DNA of 64,000 nt from Haliotis asinina (GCF_037392515.1 NC_090280.1:26355118-26419117), one strand, 5' to 3'; shown: positions 46,550 to 58,339, numbered from the stretch's first letter. The notes: generated by a model from the letters alone, not told the origin. Numbers and translations: made by a program.

Positions 46550-47700
46550 GTAAACAGTGTCCTGATAAGGCAGAGGTCTTCCATACTCAGACGGCAAATA
46601 ACAGGTGTCATTATGAAGAAAAGGTCTCACCATGCTCAGAAGGCAAATAATAGGTGTCACTATGAGGAAGATGCCTCACCATACTCAAAGGGCAAATAAC
46701 AGGTGTCATCATGAGGTAGAGATCTCCCCATACTCAGAAAGCAAATAACATGTGTCATTATGAGGAAGAGGTCTCACCATACTGAGAAGGCAAAAAACAG
46801 GTTTTACTGCATAGACAATGTCTCAATATACTGAGGAGGGAAAAAACAGGTTTTACTTTGAAGAAAAGAACTTACCAAACTTAGAATGGAAATAACAGGT
46901 TTTACAGCATAGACAATGTCTCACTACACAGAGAAGGGAAATAACAGGTTTTACAACATAGACAGGATCTCGCTATACTGAGAAGGGAAGTAACAGGTAT
47001 TACTGCATGAACAAAGTTAAATTATAGTGAGAAGGGAAATAAATGGTTTTACTTTGTAGATAAGGTCATACCCACTGAGAAAGGAAATTTTACTGTCTAC
47101 GCATGGTCTCACTACATCGAGAAAGGAAATAATAGATTTTACTGTCTAGATGGGCTCTCACCAAACAGAGAAGGAAATAACAGATTTTACTGTCTACACA
47201 AGGTCTCACTACACCGAGAAAGGAAATAATAGATTTTACTGTCTAGATAGGCTCTCACCAAACAGAGAAGGAAATAATAGATTTCACTGTCTAGATAGGC
47301 TCTCACCAAACAGAGAAGGAAATGATAGATTTTACTGTCTAGATAGGCTCTCACCAAACAGAGAAGGAAATGATAGATTTTACTGTCTAGATAGGCTCTC
47401 ACCAAACAGAGAAGGAAATAACAGATTTTACTGTCTAGGTAGGCTCTCACCAAACAGAGAAGGAAATAATAGATTTTACTGTCTAGATAGGCTCTCACCA
47501 AACAGAGAAGGAAATAACAGATTTTACTGTCTAGATAGGCTCTCACCAAACAGAGAAGGAAATAATAGATTTTACAGTCTAGATAGGCTCTCACCAAACA
47601 GAGAAGGAAATAATAGATTTTACTGTCAAGACAAGGTCTCACCCCTCCGAGAAGGGAAGTAACGGGTTTTACTGTTATTACTGTGAAGACAAGATCCCAC
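46550..47700. repeat. 48-bp minisatellite, homogeneous core at 47.15-47.64 kb
   Basis: The core has ten or eleven units of AGATAGGCTCTCACCAAACA, then GAGAAGGAAATAACAGATTT and TACTGTCT (48 bases). Units left of 47.1 kb are more diverged. Because 48 is divisible by three, both strands carry open frames of about 170 codons with a 16-residue period. Confidence 0.9.
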
Positions 47701-47819
47701 CACACTAAGATGGGAAATCTATTTCATACACAAGTTCTCACCTTTGGAAAATAATGGGATTCTTGGATAAATCAAAAGTTTAAACACTGTCATAATCCAG
47801 TGTAAGTTTCATTTGTTTA

Positions 47820-47980
47820 AACAAGTGAGTTTTCATATGCCAAATTTTGCAATATTCCAGCTATACTAACATCAGGGACACCAGAAATGTGCTTCACACA
47901 TAACACCAATGTGGGGAACTGAATGCAGGTCTCTGTCGCAACAAATTCATGCTTTAACCACTAGGCTACTCCATCGCTCG
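47820..47980 (-). repeat. Diverged tRNA-derived SINE, family A
   Basis: CAAATTTTGCAATATTCCAG, CTTCACACATAACACCAATG and GCTTTAACCACTAGGCTACT mark the minus-strand order, with the tRNA-like head at the right. Confidence 0.7.
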
Positions 47981-47989
47981 TATATTTGT

Positions 47990-49700
47990 TGAAGCCAATT
48001 CACATCTCAAGTGCAGAATGGCTATTCACATGCAATTTACCAAATGTTCTGCTGAATGTATGCCACCATTATCCCAAATGAATAAAATTGAGTTTGAAAA
48101 GAAGGTGGAGAGCACACCATGAAAACCAACTGTGAATTTGCATTGGCCTTCATACATAGTGCTTTGTATGCGGAGGAAATACTGATACTTTGTATGCTGA
48201 TGAATTTACATGACAGTATCATCAAAATAAGTTTTACATTTTGATACCACCAAAGGGAAACACTTTCTGCTATCAAAATCAAGTTAAGCTTCTACCTGTC
48301 GTTTTGTACTTAAACAGGGCGGTATAATAAACTTCCAGAAATTAGTTTTGTAAAATAGCCTCTGTAATGGGTGCATGCACATGGTGTATCTGTTCAAGTT
48401 ACTGCAGAAAGCTATATGCAGTGGATGAATGCTGTCTCCAAAAAAATAACGACAGGTGATAACTGATGAAAGGAACTTCACACACAGTTACCTTGACCTT
48501 TCAGCATGAATGAAATATTGCCTGCCATCTCAACAACCAATGCTCTCAGGTGTCAGCACCAGGTAGAAATTTGAAAACTGCTTTTCATTTCCTAACAAGA
48601 AAACATTATACTACTTCAAACAGTGTTTGTATGGTTTGAAGGCATGTCAAAAAAATAATTTGAGGAATAGAGCATTATAACCTCTAGCATTCAGAAAGTC
48701 AATGTAAGATATTCATTAGCAGGTGCTTGCGGATGATATTTTGTGTATCAACTGACATTAATTAAAATTTAGATTTTGCAAAATTGTGCAGTTATATCAG
48801 TGTTTCAAATATAAATCCGACACGTAGCCTAATGACTTTTTGAAAATATTATGCCAGTATGGTGCAGTGGAGTCAAGTTAGTCAATTGGCAAAAACAGCA
48901 GGCCTCACAAACAATGCCTCATTATCAATGATCACTGAGAATGTGAAGAAATATCACTTTGATATAATGATCAATAGAATAAGTATATGACAAATCATAT
49001 CATATGACACAACACAGTTGGGATGGGATGACTGTACACCTTGTAAAAATGTGAATAATTTAATTTTGTGTTCAGCCCAGACCAATTTTGTTTGCCCAGT
49101 CTTATTATTATCAAGAATAATAAAAAAATCTATAATTTTATTCCTGCTCAAAAATAGAATCCTAATGTTAAGATATATGTGAACAAGACTTCAACTATGC
49201 AAGGCACTTTGTTGAAATGAAAACACCGATATCTGTTCTCAGAGACTTCAAACTGAATTATCTAACAATATTTGCATTAGAAATCAGTGCTTCAAGCACA
49301 ATGGTGAATGTGAACTTGAAAAACAATGCTTTTGAAAAATGCTTTGACTGGTGATTTTACACAACCACCCCCATGCCTTTAGGTTTTCTGAGGACAAAAA
49401 TCTGTAAAACAAAACTTTAACTGGTCTGGCCTAATGTAAAAAAAAATGTGGATTTGTAAAACCATTCCTTAACTTTACCTTACCCCAATAACAATTCATA
49501 TACACCTATAGGGAGAAGCACTTTGTTCTCCTATGTGCTTTGCAAGGATTATTGCACCTGCCTGGTTTAAGCAGGTAACACTGCACAGGTAAGTGATCAC
49601 TGTGACACTGCTACACTGCACAGCTGCCGCCGCCGCATATTCAAAAACACCAACTGATCTAAGATAAGATAACCCAAACGAAGCGGACATAATTTATCCA
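47990..49700. other. No gene recognised upstream of the second Ig gene
   Basis: AT-rich sequence. The signal-peptide exon expected before the Ig exon at 49719 was searched for here and not found; it may lie further upstream or be atypical. Confidence 0.45.
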
Positions 49701-49718
49701 TGCAACTTCTATTTGCAG

Positions 49719-49852
49719 ACGTAACGGTGGAAACATACATCGGTGGAAATGCTTCTTTTCGCTGGGATTATACAGTGCCCCCATTCCATGTAATTGAGTG
49801 GTATTTTGGAGAGACACAAATAGCAGAGACACTTGAAGGAACTATTTCACAG
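49719..49852 (+). CDS. Second Ig gene: first half of a split Ig V-type domain
   Basis: After a CTATTTGCAG acceptor, a 134-base exon (phase 1 to 0) reads as strands A-C: a VETYIGGNASF block, where the strand B Cys would be expected but Phe is present, then WDY, and VIEWYFGETQ with the strand C Trp. It ends at CAG|GTAATG. The partner exon is at 59514; joined they give one 103-residue domain bounded by phase-1 introns, the normal Ig unit. Confidence 0.7.
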
Positions 49853-50002
49853 GTAATGAAACATCCCATTTGCAGACATGGGTGCATATTGTTTACTTCA
49901 TTTTTGTGGACCCAGTGTTTCAATAAATAGGGCCATGACACTCTGAAAAAAAATGATAGTATCCTCAAGTCCATAGTTCGTCGCAGAAAACCGTTAGACA
50001 TA

Positions 50003-50142
50003 ATGGGGCAGTGGCGTAGCATAGTGGTTAAAGCGTGGTCAAAAGACCCGGGTTCGAATGGCTACGATGTAGGAAGCCCATTCCAGGTGTCTCCCGCTGT
50101 GATGTTGCATATTGCTAAAAGCGGCGTAAAACTAAACTCAGT
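50003..50142 (+). repeat. tRNA-derived SINE, family A
   Basis: GGCGTAGCATAGTGGTTAAA, the B-box-like GGGTTCGAATGGC, and the full tail GCTAAAAGCGGCGTAAAACT AAACTCA. It lies in the intron of the second Ig gene. Confidence 0.82.
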
Positions 50143-50684
50143 ATAGCAGGGGTAGCATAGGGGTAAGATACCAGTGTACAAACTGGTTTAAAAAGAGTTT
50201 AAGAGAAATGCTTGGAGCACCAGTTATATACCAAAAGCAGGGAATATTCCATTTGGCGAGCACACCACGAGTCAATGACAGTGCACATGAAAAAAAGTAA
50301 AAATAATATATCCGTGCAGATGAAACATTTCCAAAGAATGGAATAAGTTGTCACATTTTCTTTACATTCTCAGCATCATTGGGTTCCTCCTCGGCTTCCT
50401 CATTTGCATTTTATCAATCTTTAATTTCAATATCCCCTACGTTTTTAAATGGTACATATCACAGACAGAGTATCTATTTTCTATTCCCGGGATTGTGGCA
50501 AATACATGAAATAATGAAAGGCACTACATTATAACCTTTTGTCTGGAATGTTTTATTCTAATTGTATCATACGGTTAATAATTTGCCGTGACAAAAGGTG
50601 TTTGAAATCCACTCAAAACCAGCAAAATAAACACTGACAAGTCTAAAATGTTCAGTTGTATGTATTGACTAAAGAGCACTTAGT

Positions 50685-50795
50685 ATAGGGAATGGTGGTA
50701 CGGGACCAGGTCCCTCCCAAGGGCCATTTTTTCTGGGCCATTGTTTTGGGCCATTGTTCGGGTCCTTCTACCGTACTACCATTAACTATACTGCT
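50685..50795. mobile_element. Hairpin MITE, about 110 bp
   Basis: AGTATAGGGAATGGTGGTAC then GGGACCAGGTCCC at the left are mirrored by GGGTCCTTCTACCGTACTAC then CATTAACTATACT at the right. A related half is at 58.23-58.33 kb. Confidence 0.65.
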
Positions 50796-51067
50796 AGAGT
50801 TGTGCAGAGTTTTACGAACATCGAAAGAATAGTTCAGGAAATATTGACTTTTTAAGTGAGCATGAGGTGGTCGGGTAAAGACTAAAATCAGTTTTTTGTC
50901 GTAAGTAGGTTTCAATTAATTAACGACGTCCTCGAGAGTGTTTCTGATATAGCCCAACCATCTGCAGATAGACCTGCAAAAGTTCACAAAAATCAGTCAA
51001 ATAGTTTAGGAAATAATCACTTTTTAGTGAGCATAGGGTCAGTCTGGTGAAAGGCTAGCTATCAAAC

Positions 51068-51069
51068 TG

Positions 51070-51101
<32 letters not shown>
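51068..51101. repeat. (TA)n microsatellite
   Basis: About 16 TA units. Confidence 0.9.
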
Positions 51102-51104
<3 letters not shown>

Positions 51105-52139
51105 GGCATGTGTCATAAGCCAAATAAAACACGGCTCTTGACAGTCTCCTTGGCTGTCTTGCCACCATCGCGTTGGGCCATGCTTGTAGTGAGCTGAGAG
51201 CCGTCAGAAGATGAATGAAAAGCAGGTTTCAGTAGTCAGTAAGGATGCACAGGTGGTAGACTTGCGAGGTGATGGGTGACTGAAAGTGAATGAAAGGCAG
51301 ATCTCAGCAGTGGCTCTTGGCAGGTCAACTTATTTTGAGGATTGATTTTAGTGATCGCTGCGTGTTTGGCCTCGGATATAAGGATGAATGGCTGGTTGAT
51401 AACCCAGTAGGTAGCAATCAGGCAATAGTCGCTACTGTCTCGGGGATTGCTATGAGTGATCTCTCAGCTAAATAGACCATGGCTGGCTGACTAGCGAGGG
51501 GATAGTTCCATGATGGCGAATCAAACGCACTCTTTGCAGTCCTCCTGGAGACTCTCCTGTTTAATGGACTAGCGAGGGGAGAACTGTATTCAGCTGAATG
51601 AAACAAGCTTCTGGTAAACCACCTGAGCATGACCTGACTATGTTGCGTTGATGTCCGCAAAGCAGGTTATCATGAATGTTCTTCCTTGGTGATAATTTGT
51701 TTGGTTTTCATGAGGAAGGCTTGGGCCTGTTGCCTTCCTTGTTCAAATAACGGGGCACTTACTAGACTTGTTTCGAATCTCTTGCTTCTGTGATCAGTGT
51801 TTTCACCACGTCGTCTACAATTAGGTACAGTCCCATTTTTGTATGTGCATATGTACTCACTCATGAAAGAATATTCAGTTAGTCCCAGGTTAATCGTCGG
51901 TGAACCCAAGCAGAATTGTTACATCTTCCCCGTGCAGATTTTTTAAGAAAGACTTTGACAATAACTCGCAGAGTCACGTTCACGATGGTGCTCATGGTTG
52001 TCTGTATGTTACTTGATAATGATCAATTGGTCTTCAGATAATACCGTGGACGTGAATTTCAAACCCATGAAATGCAGGTAGTCGGGCAAGAAACTTTTAG
52101 TGGTAGATATTGTGTCTTCCACTGTAACGTCTTCAACAT

Positions 52140-52440
52140 CATCGTGAGTTTAAAGTTGGCTCCGATGGGCTTGAAAATTTCATTGTTCAGCATGCACACG
52201 CAGTTGTAACCATCGGACAGATCAGATGAACATCGTGGTAGACAGCCAGGAAGGTTTATACCTCAGAGCTCGATTTATCAACACTTTTCAAAAGCACAAA
52301 AGTTTTCCCTGATGAACGTCAAAACAGTGCACAGTTGGTTTAGCAACCTGATGCAGTTCTGGCAGAATCAGTTCATTTTGATGGACTATGACCAGGTGCC
52401 TCGTGACATTGACCGACACACATCACAATGAGTCGCTTTT
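52140..52440 (-). pseudogene. Unidentified coding remnant, homologous to one at 60.5-61.1 kb
   Basis: On the minus strand, broken frames read NELILPELHQVAKP and, nearer the 3' end, a CMLNNEIFKPIGANFKL block. The plus-strand region at 60.5-61.1 kb reads IELILPQLHLVVKP and CMLDKEICKPIRASLKL in the same order. A conserved protein therefore once existed. I do not recognise the family; a gene of the same virus-like element is an inference from position. Confidence 0.5.
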
Positions 52441-52890
52441 TGTTCCTGTTTCACGGGTACTACCAGATCAGGCACATCCTGAAAGAGATTGGGACGCCAA
52501 TTAAAGCAGGGAACGTGGTGAACAATCCGTATGACAAGTGTGCTTACGAACGCATTTGCATTTGACTGGCATTTGCTGGGTCCCAACCATGGTTTGGGCA
52601 TTCCCATCTTTCACAACGAGCCTCTCGTGAAAGCCAGCAAAGAGCTGGTGACAGATTGGGGTTACCACTCGTATCATTACCTCCCGATGAATGAATGGAA
52701 CAACGATTACATGGCTTTCAACAGCAGGAAGGGTTACCACGTTAGGAGGTTTCAAGAGGTCCCTGTGGATGATTGGAAAATGTTGATATTGGGCACGTCA
52801 AAAGGTTCACTCATGCATGTGCGAATGGTTGAGCGAATCGATTCGTGCATATACATATGGGTGCTGCTAGGTGTGCAGGCACAAATGTAG
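52431..52890 (+). pseudogene. Coding-like plus-strand remnant of unknown family
   Basis: An ATG at 52431 opens a frame (FHGYYQIRHILKEIGTP) that stops near 52567. A +1 shifted frame continues to 52890 (FDWHLLGPNHGLGIPIFHNE, then WGYHSYHYLPMNEWNN). Composition is protein-like and the switch looks like a frameshift. No family recognised. It overlaps the minus-strand remnant only at its left edge. Confidence 0.35.
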
Positions 52891-53199
52891 TCAAACATCT
52901 TAGGTGAAAGGATGGCCTACGATGCACAGAAACAGTTCATGGCAAACATTGAGGATGCCATCGTGGCTCCTGCCAAGTGCTATCAAATGCTATCAAAATA
53001 TGCTGGAAAACATCCGATAGAAAGTCAATTACATGTTCGGCACTGGACTGTATATGGCTCCGAGTGACATGCGACTGAATATGAACCCAGTGGGAGCGAT
53101 GGCAAGCGGTGACACTGGGATTGTGGCCCACCAGAAGTCAAGAGCCTCCCACCACTGCCCCCTCACTACCTCCCTCTGCACATGCATGCAATATATTGG

Positions 53200-54150
53200 C
53201 AGCGCATCGATCACTCGATCATGAAAGTCCGCCGAGCAGCAACGAGATGATACTGCCCAGGATTTGTGGACGTGCTTTGCCGGAGCTTGGCCAAGCCATT
53301 TCAGACGTTTCTTGATCCAGTCTCTGACGTCACTGCCAGCTTGCAGGGGTGGTACTGGCGCTGGTGCTGGTGGTGTTGCTCCTGCTCCACCGTTTCCTGT
53401 CAGGGTCATAAAACAGGGTTCATATCCTGTCAGCCAACGTGGTGACTGATTTGAGATTGAAGGGCTACCAATCAAGTCACTTGTTCCTCGCTCCTTGATG
53501 GGAAGCTGGCTGATGTAATCGTTGTTGTCGTCTGCTTGTTCAAGTTTCATTTTCTCGTATGTGGTCGTCAGGCACGTTCAGTTTGGTGAGGTTGTTGACC
53601 AGTGCACTTCGCATGGTTTATATGGTTTTGTTCAACCCTTGCTGTTCATAAGGGGTGATGTCGTCATCATTGTTTATTATAGGTAGGATGTGATTCAATC
53701 TGTCCAGCGTTTGCTTGATGCGTTGTGGAACGTCTCTCAAATCGCCTCTATCTAACGCGCACACTGTAGCACTGAGTTCAGTTTCCGTTGGTGGTGTTCA
53801 CAGTAAAACCTCGTCCGTTGTCATTGTAGAAATACAATTCCTGTTCGACAAACGTGACGCCGTGAATTCTGGCCAGTGTTGACAGAGCAAGAGGTTTACC
53901 CAAGCTGACATTTATGAGAGCTGTGTGACGGAGCGGATTTCACATATTGCATGTAGTCAGTTTGACATAATTTTTTCAGCATTTTTCAGCGTTTCAGCGC
54001 ATCGTAATAATCTTTCATGGTAGTCTTCAGGAGTTTGGCGCTGATGGTTTGGTGCTCAAATTTCAGATCATGATGAAGATGTCACTGCACAAACAGCAGG
54101 CGGATGGCTCCACTGAGCACATGCAAGCCATGGTCAACATGAAAAAAAAA
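53200..54150 (-). pseudogene. Broken minus-strand gene divergent from the decayed polymerase
   Basis: Reading leftward from about 54150 with several frame changes: TTMKDYYDALKR, LSTLARIHGVTFVEQELYFY, DRLNHILPIINNDDDITPYE, a Pro/Ala-rich linker, VRDWIKKRLKWLGQ, then a glycine-rich hydrophobic run (ILGSIISLLLGG). The order suggests one former protein of over 250 residues. The amphipathic plus Gly-rich hydrophobic end recalls minor capsid or membrane-active proteins of Polinton/adintovirus elements. That identification is weak; the presence of a decayed gene is better supported. Confidence 0.45.
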
Positions 54151-54189
54151 ACAAAACAAAACTCTCAACGACAGGTTAACCTGGGACAG

Positions 54190-56640
54190 CATCACTGAAC
54201 CCACTTCCACATCTTACTTTACCAAAATCGAAAATCAGAATCACCATCAATTTGTTCGGACACAATGGGAATGCAACGATCGCGCACAAGATCAGTTTCC
54301 TGACGGACGAATCGACATGCCCAATAAAGACAACATCCTGAAATTTGCCAACCACAAACATAAGATGTTCATGCCTTACGTCATCTATGTCGACTTCAAA
54401 GCCCTCATCAACACTTAGCCAGCACAACCCTGTCCCATGACCAAAGCTTCATGCAGAAAACATAGCAGCACGAATCCTGTTCAGGTATGTACTAGTAATT
54501 GCTTGATGCAACCTCATCTATCAAGATCCTGACGTGATCAAGGAATTGCTCAAGCGCTTGCTACTCATCAACAGAGTCGTCACGAAAATCCTAAGCATTA
54601 CCATCCTGATCTCAGAAGAAGGCTGAGAACTCCAGCGAGTACTGAGGCACCGTCCACACCGCCTGCAACTTGAAGCTGAGAATCGATCAGGAAACCATCA
54701 TCGTCATGATTCACTATTTCACCGATGCCAAGACGTGAACTCTGCTGCTGAGAAAAGGCGCCTACAATTACAAATACGTGGACAATTGGTCCAGGTTTGA
54801 TGAAACGTGAATACTGCCCATGGAATGCTTTCAGACGCTGGGTGACCTGTACCTGAAAACGGACATGCTGGTGCTGACTGATGTGCTTGAAATCTTCAGG
54901 AAAATGTGCTCGAAACAGTACAGCCTGGATCCTGCATAGTACCTCTCCTCTCTCGGTCTCTCATGGTACACCCTGCTGAAAAAAAGCTGAACATGCACCT
55001 GTTCATTGAAAAAGGCGTGTGAGGTGGCATTTCTATGGCCACCAAACGCTACTTCAAAGCCAACAACAGGCACGTTCCCAGTCACGACCCCAGTCAACCG
55101 AGCAAACACCTCCTCGACATTGACACCAACAACCTGTACGGCTGGGCCATGAACCAGTGTCTCCCCAATGGAGAATTCAAATGGATCTCAAAACGATCGA
55201 CGTCGCGAGTCTTGCACTGGATTCAAACAAAGGCTACCTCTTCAAAGTGGACTACACGAATCACACAACAGCTACTCCCTAGCCCCTGACCGATTGATGG
55301 TGAACCCGGACTGGATGTCTGACTACCAACGAATCCTGATGAGAAACAACAAGCCTGCCAACATCGAGAAACTTGTGCTGAACTGGAGGAATAAAATGAA
55401 ATACATCATTCACTATCACAACCCGCAGCTGTACCTGTCACTGTGCATGAAACATGTGAAAGTCCACCGAGAGCTCGAGTCCCACCAGAGTCCTTGGATG
55501 GAAGCATACATCCGACTGCAAAAGCTACCCACCAGTGATTTGAAGAAAAACCTCTACAAGCTCATTAACAAGTTGTTGTTTGACAAGACTGTGGAGAACT
55601 TGAGAAAATGCGTTGACGTCAAGCTGGTGAGATCCGCTGGAGAGAAAGTTAAACTACGGAAAATGGTGTTCAATTGAAGCAAGATCTTTGACAATGAGTC
55701 GGCTGTGCTGCACATGAACAAAACCCACACCAAATTCAACCAACCCGTTTACATGGGGATGACTGTCATTGACCTGTCCAAACCTGAGACATGTTCAGAA
55801 CCGCGAGCGCCCACGCGATTGCCTCTCGCGAGCGCTCACATGGGTCCTGAATGGATGCAAGCGCTTGTTTACATCAAACCATTTGTGACCAACTCGTGTT
55901 ATCCCGGAAAAGCCGCATTGCTTTTCGTCTTCTTGTTGGAGGTTACGGAAAGGGACGAGTGGTGACGAATGACATTAAACATGCATGAGACAACATGTTA
56001 TGGATGTCAACTTCTTCTTTATGCTTTACACGACGTTTCTTGGCTATTCCTTGCCCATTCGTCAGGTGGATGCAAACAAATGACAATGATTTGAATGGCT
56101 TTTTCTATTAAACATGGTCGCCGTCTTCGTTCGCTTGGCGAGTTAGCTGTGAGGAGAGTTCGTGGGCGCTCGTCCGGGCGTTCAGGATCGAGCGTTTGCG
56201 GGCGTTTGCAGGTGAGTGATTCTGAAAACACCTCAGATGTATGACTTCTACTACAATGTGATAAAAAAGCAGTACAGTGACTTATGCGAAGAACTGTACA
56301 TGGAAATTTGAATGAAGGACTTGTATGAGGACATGAAAAACCACATGTATCTGTACGACACCAGTGACTATCCCAAGGACAACCCATTGCAGGACACCAC
56401 CAGGAAAATAGTGCTTGGTAAGATGAAGGACAAGTGCGCCGCAGGAAGGTGAAAGGTGTAAGGAAATACGTAGTGAAAAAACACATGAATCAAGGAAGCC
56501 CTATTCGAGAAGAAAACGTTCAAACAACAAATGAATATGCTGAGAAGTCGCAGACACAGGATAGGCAGGCAGACGATCAACAAGACCTTGCTGTCTCCCA
56601 TGGACATGAAACAATGAATCGCCGTTGACAGAGTCAACAC
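54190..56640 (+). pseudogene. Decayed type B DNA polymerase of a Polinton/adintovirus-like element
   Basis: Blocks align in order with the intact polymerase at 1-2221: an exonuclease I-type block at about 54385 (IYVDFKALI, with Lys where Glu is normal), a piece of the endonuclease VII-like region (HTACNLKLRI) whose C-x-x-C half is deleted, LLLRKGAYNYKYVDNW, LTDVLEIFRKMC, motif A region (DTNNLYGWAM, about 55120), motif B region (NLYKLINKLLFDKT, about 55550) and the tail (TINKTLLSPMD, about 56570). Many stops and frameshifts are present. An in-frame 21-base gap at about 56293 removes the T-D-T-D-S-L-L of motif C, and another gap removes the exonuclease II block. A 450-base element interrupts it at 55787. 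It is non-functional. Confidence 0.88.
55787..56236. mobile_element. 450-bp inverted-repeat insertion inside the decayed polymerase
   Basis: The polymerase reading breaks after DLSKP and resumes at QMYDFYYN. The inserted DNA begins CTGAGACATGTTCAGAA and ends TTCTGAAAACACCTCAG, imperfect inverted repeats, with GCGAGCGCC-type motifs inside both ends. It contains the segment shared with 19.34 kb. No coding capacity; a MITE of undetermined superfamily. Confidence 0.65.
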
Positions 56641-56689
56641 TTACATGTACAACCCAGATATTGAGGGCACACGTCACATCATGCATAAC

Positions 56690-58170
56690 ACTGATGGACC
56701 CACGCAGGTACTGGAAAGGCTTGGACGCATATCCCGAAGCTCGCCAAAGTCACTTGCCCACACCAAATCACGTTCACCTAGCCGACTTCCTTGTTTCTCC
56801 CGCATGACTGGGTTAGAGTCAAAACATACAGTTACATCCTGACCATTGTCAACGTTATCAGTCACTATAAGGAAGCCGAAGACGACCAACGATTCAAACA
56901 AAGTTGCCAAAGCCTTGGAACACACAAATGCAGTCACCTAGCCCAGCATTTTGCAAGTCAGTGACAAACGCGAGTTCATGCTAGCCGTGTAGCAGTTGCT
57001 GGCCAAGCACAACATCCAGGTGTGACGAGGTGCTGCACAGCCAAGTCATCGTCAGTAGATTCAATCGCACCCTGACTGGACACCGTTCCTGACAACTGTA
57101 CTCGATTAGATCGTGGTGAATGTCATGAACCAGACTCGTGGGTAAGACATCCGTCGAAGCCATCAAAACGCGCCACAGGTCTGATATCAGCCCCCCTAAG
57201 TACCTGAAGGAATTACAGCAAATTTGACGGAATTTCATCTCAAATGTAAACAAGCGCAGTCCACTCGCAAACCTCGGTAGTTTAGCAGTAATAGCATAAA
57301 CACAACGTCCTTATCGGAAACAATGTGGGCAATGCTTAAACACACTCGGCCCTCTGTGGAGATTTCATGATTTGTCAGTCGCGCTCTGAAACTCACACAT
57401 CTAAACATGGCGTCATTGGAAGGAACATCCATAGCATTGAGTTTTGTTTTTAGTTCCTACTGTTCCTACTGTTTGTAATTATCCACCTTAGACCACCCGT
57501 GTTGAATGAATGTATGTATAAAGTGTTGTAGGGACTATAAATTGTTTTTTCAAGAAAAGATTGTCACTGCACAAAAGTGTCATAAGTCATGCCCCTGGAG
57601 GTTGTTTACGTCTGAAGATTGGAAGCCTTCAGGGGTTTGACTTATGACACTCTTGTACAGTGACGATCTTATCCTAAAAAAAATAATCTATGTCTCCAAC
57701 AACACCTCATACATAAACGCATTCAACATGGGTGTTCAAAGACTGATAGTTATAAAAATGAAACAGTAGAAACTAAAACTCACCGACACGGGTGCTCCTT
57801 CCAATGACGCCATGTTTAGATGTGTGTGTTTCAGAACGCGACTGACAATTCATGGATCGGAGCTGAGAAGATGGTTGAGCGTGTCTCAAGCATTATCCAC
57901 ATTGCTTCACATAGGGGCATTGTGTTTTAGCTATTACCGATAAGCTATGCATATCGCTGCAATTGTTTCATGAGTGGGCTTCGCTTGTTTACATTTGAGA
58001 TGCAATTCCTTCAAATTTTCTGTAATTTCTTCAGTTACTTAGGAGGGCCTGGATATGGTCCATGAAAACATACACCACCGACTTCATCGACATTAAAGAC
58101 AGCAAACCGAACCTGTATTTGAAAGACACACCTTCTACAATTGATACGGTTTCCCTAGCTGAAAAACAGT
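56690..58170 (+). pseudogene. Decayed integrase of the same element
   Basis: Immediately downstream of the polymerase remnant, blocks match the intact integrase: YWKG, HLADFL, LTIVNV then SHYKEAE, LQVSDKREFM, IVSRFNRTL and VEAIK, and after an 850-base insertion, WSMKTY and KPNLYLKD at about 58055-58130. The catalytic Asp133 equivalent is Ser and the Glu168 equivalent is Ser; only the first Asp remains. Stops and frameshifts are numerous. The order polymerase then integrase is the same as in the intact copy. Confidence 0.82.
57193..58047. mobile_element. Fold-back MITE, about 850 bp, inside the decayed integrase
   Basis: The left arm begins CCCTAAGTACCTGAAGGAAT and the right arm is its inverted match (GGTTACTTAGG-type end). 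Similarity continues for roughly 250 bases per arm, including CATCTCAAATGTAAACAAGC and CTAAACATGGCGTCATTGGA. A second, inner palindrome (GTGTCATAAGTCATGCCCCT facing AGGGGTTTGACTTATGACAC) lies at 57575-57665. No coding capacity. Confidence 0.78.
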
Positions 58171-58227
58171 GCCTTCAATTTATGGCACCCGACCCTATCT
58201 TTGTTTGCACGTAACTCGTATGCAACA

Positions 58228-58330
58228 CAATAGTTGTATAGGAAATGGTGGAACGGGAGAAGGGCCCAGAAATTGGACCCTTGGGAGGGACCTTGTCCCA
58301 TTAGAGGTTTCTAGTACAATGCAACTGAGT
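58228..58330. repeat. Partial copy of the hairpin MITE seen at 50.69 kb
   Basis: TATAGGAAATGGTGGAACGG, GGGCCCAGAAATTGGACCC and TTGGGAGGGACCTTGTCCC resemble the 50.69-kb element, rearranged. Confidence 0.5.
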
Positions 58331-58339
58331 CAAATCTAA

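Noticed and set aside
42225..47650. CRISPR-like arrays
   Set aside because: Units are contiguous tandem repeats without unique spacers, in an animal genome.
47150..47705. ORFs of 170 and 172 codons on opposite strands as a repeat protein
   Set aside because: A 48-bp minisatellite is divisible by three and stop-free on both strands; no independent evidence of coding.
53029..53550. A 173-codon minus-strand ORF as an intact gene
   Set aside because: The better reading switches frame near 53.28 kb into ILGSIISLLLGG, and similar blocks continue upstream past its start; it is part of a broken gene.
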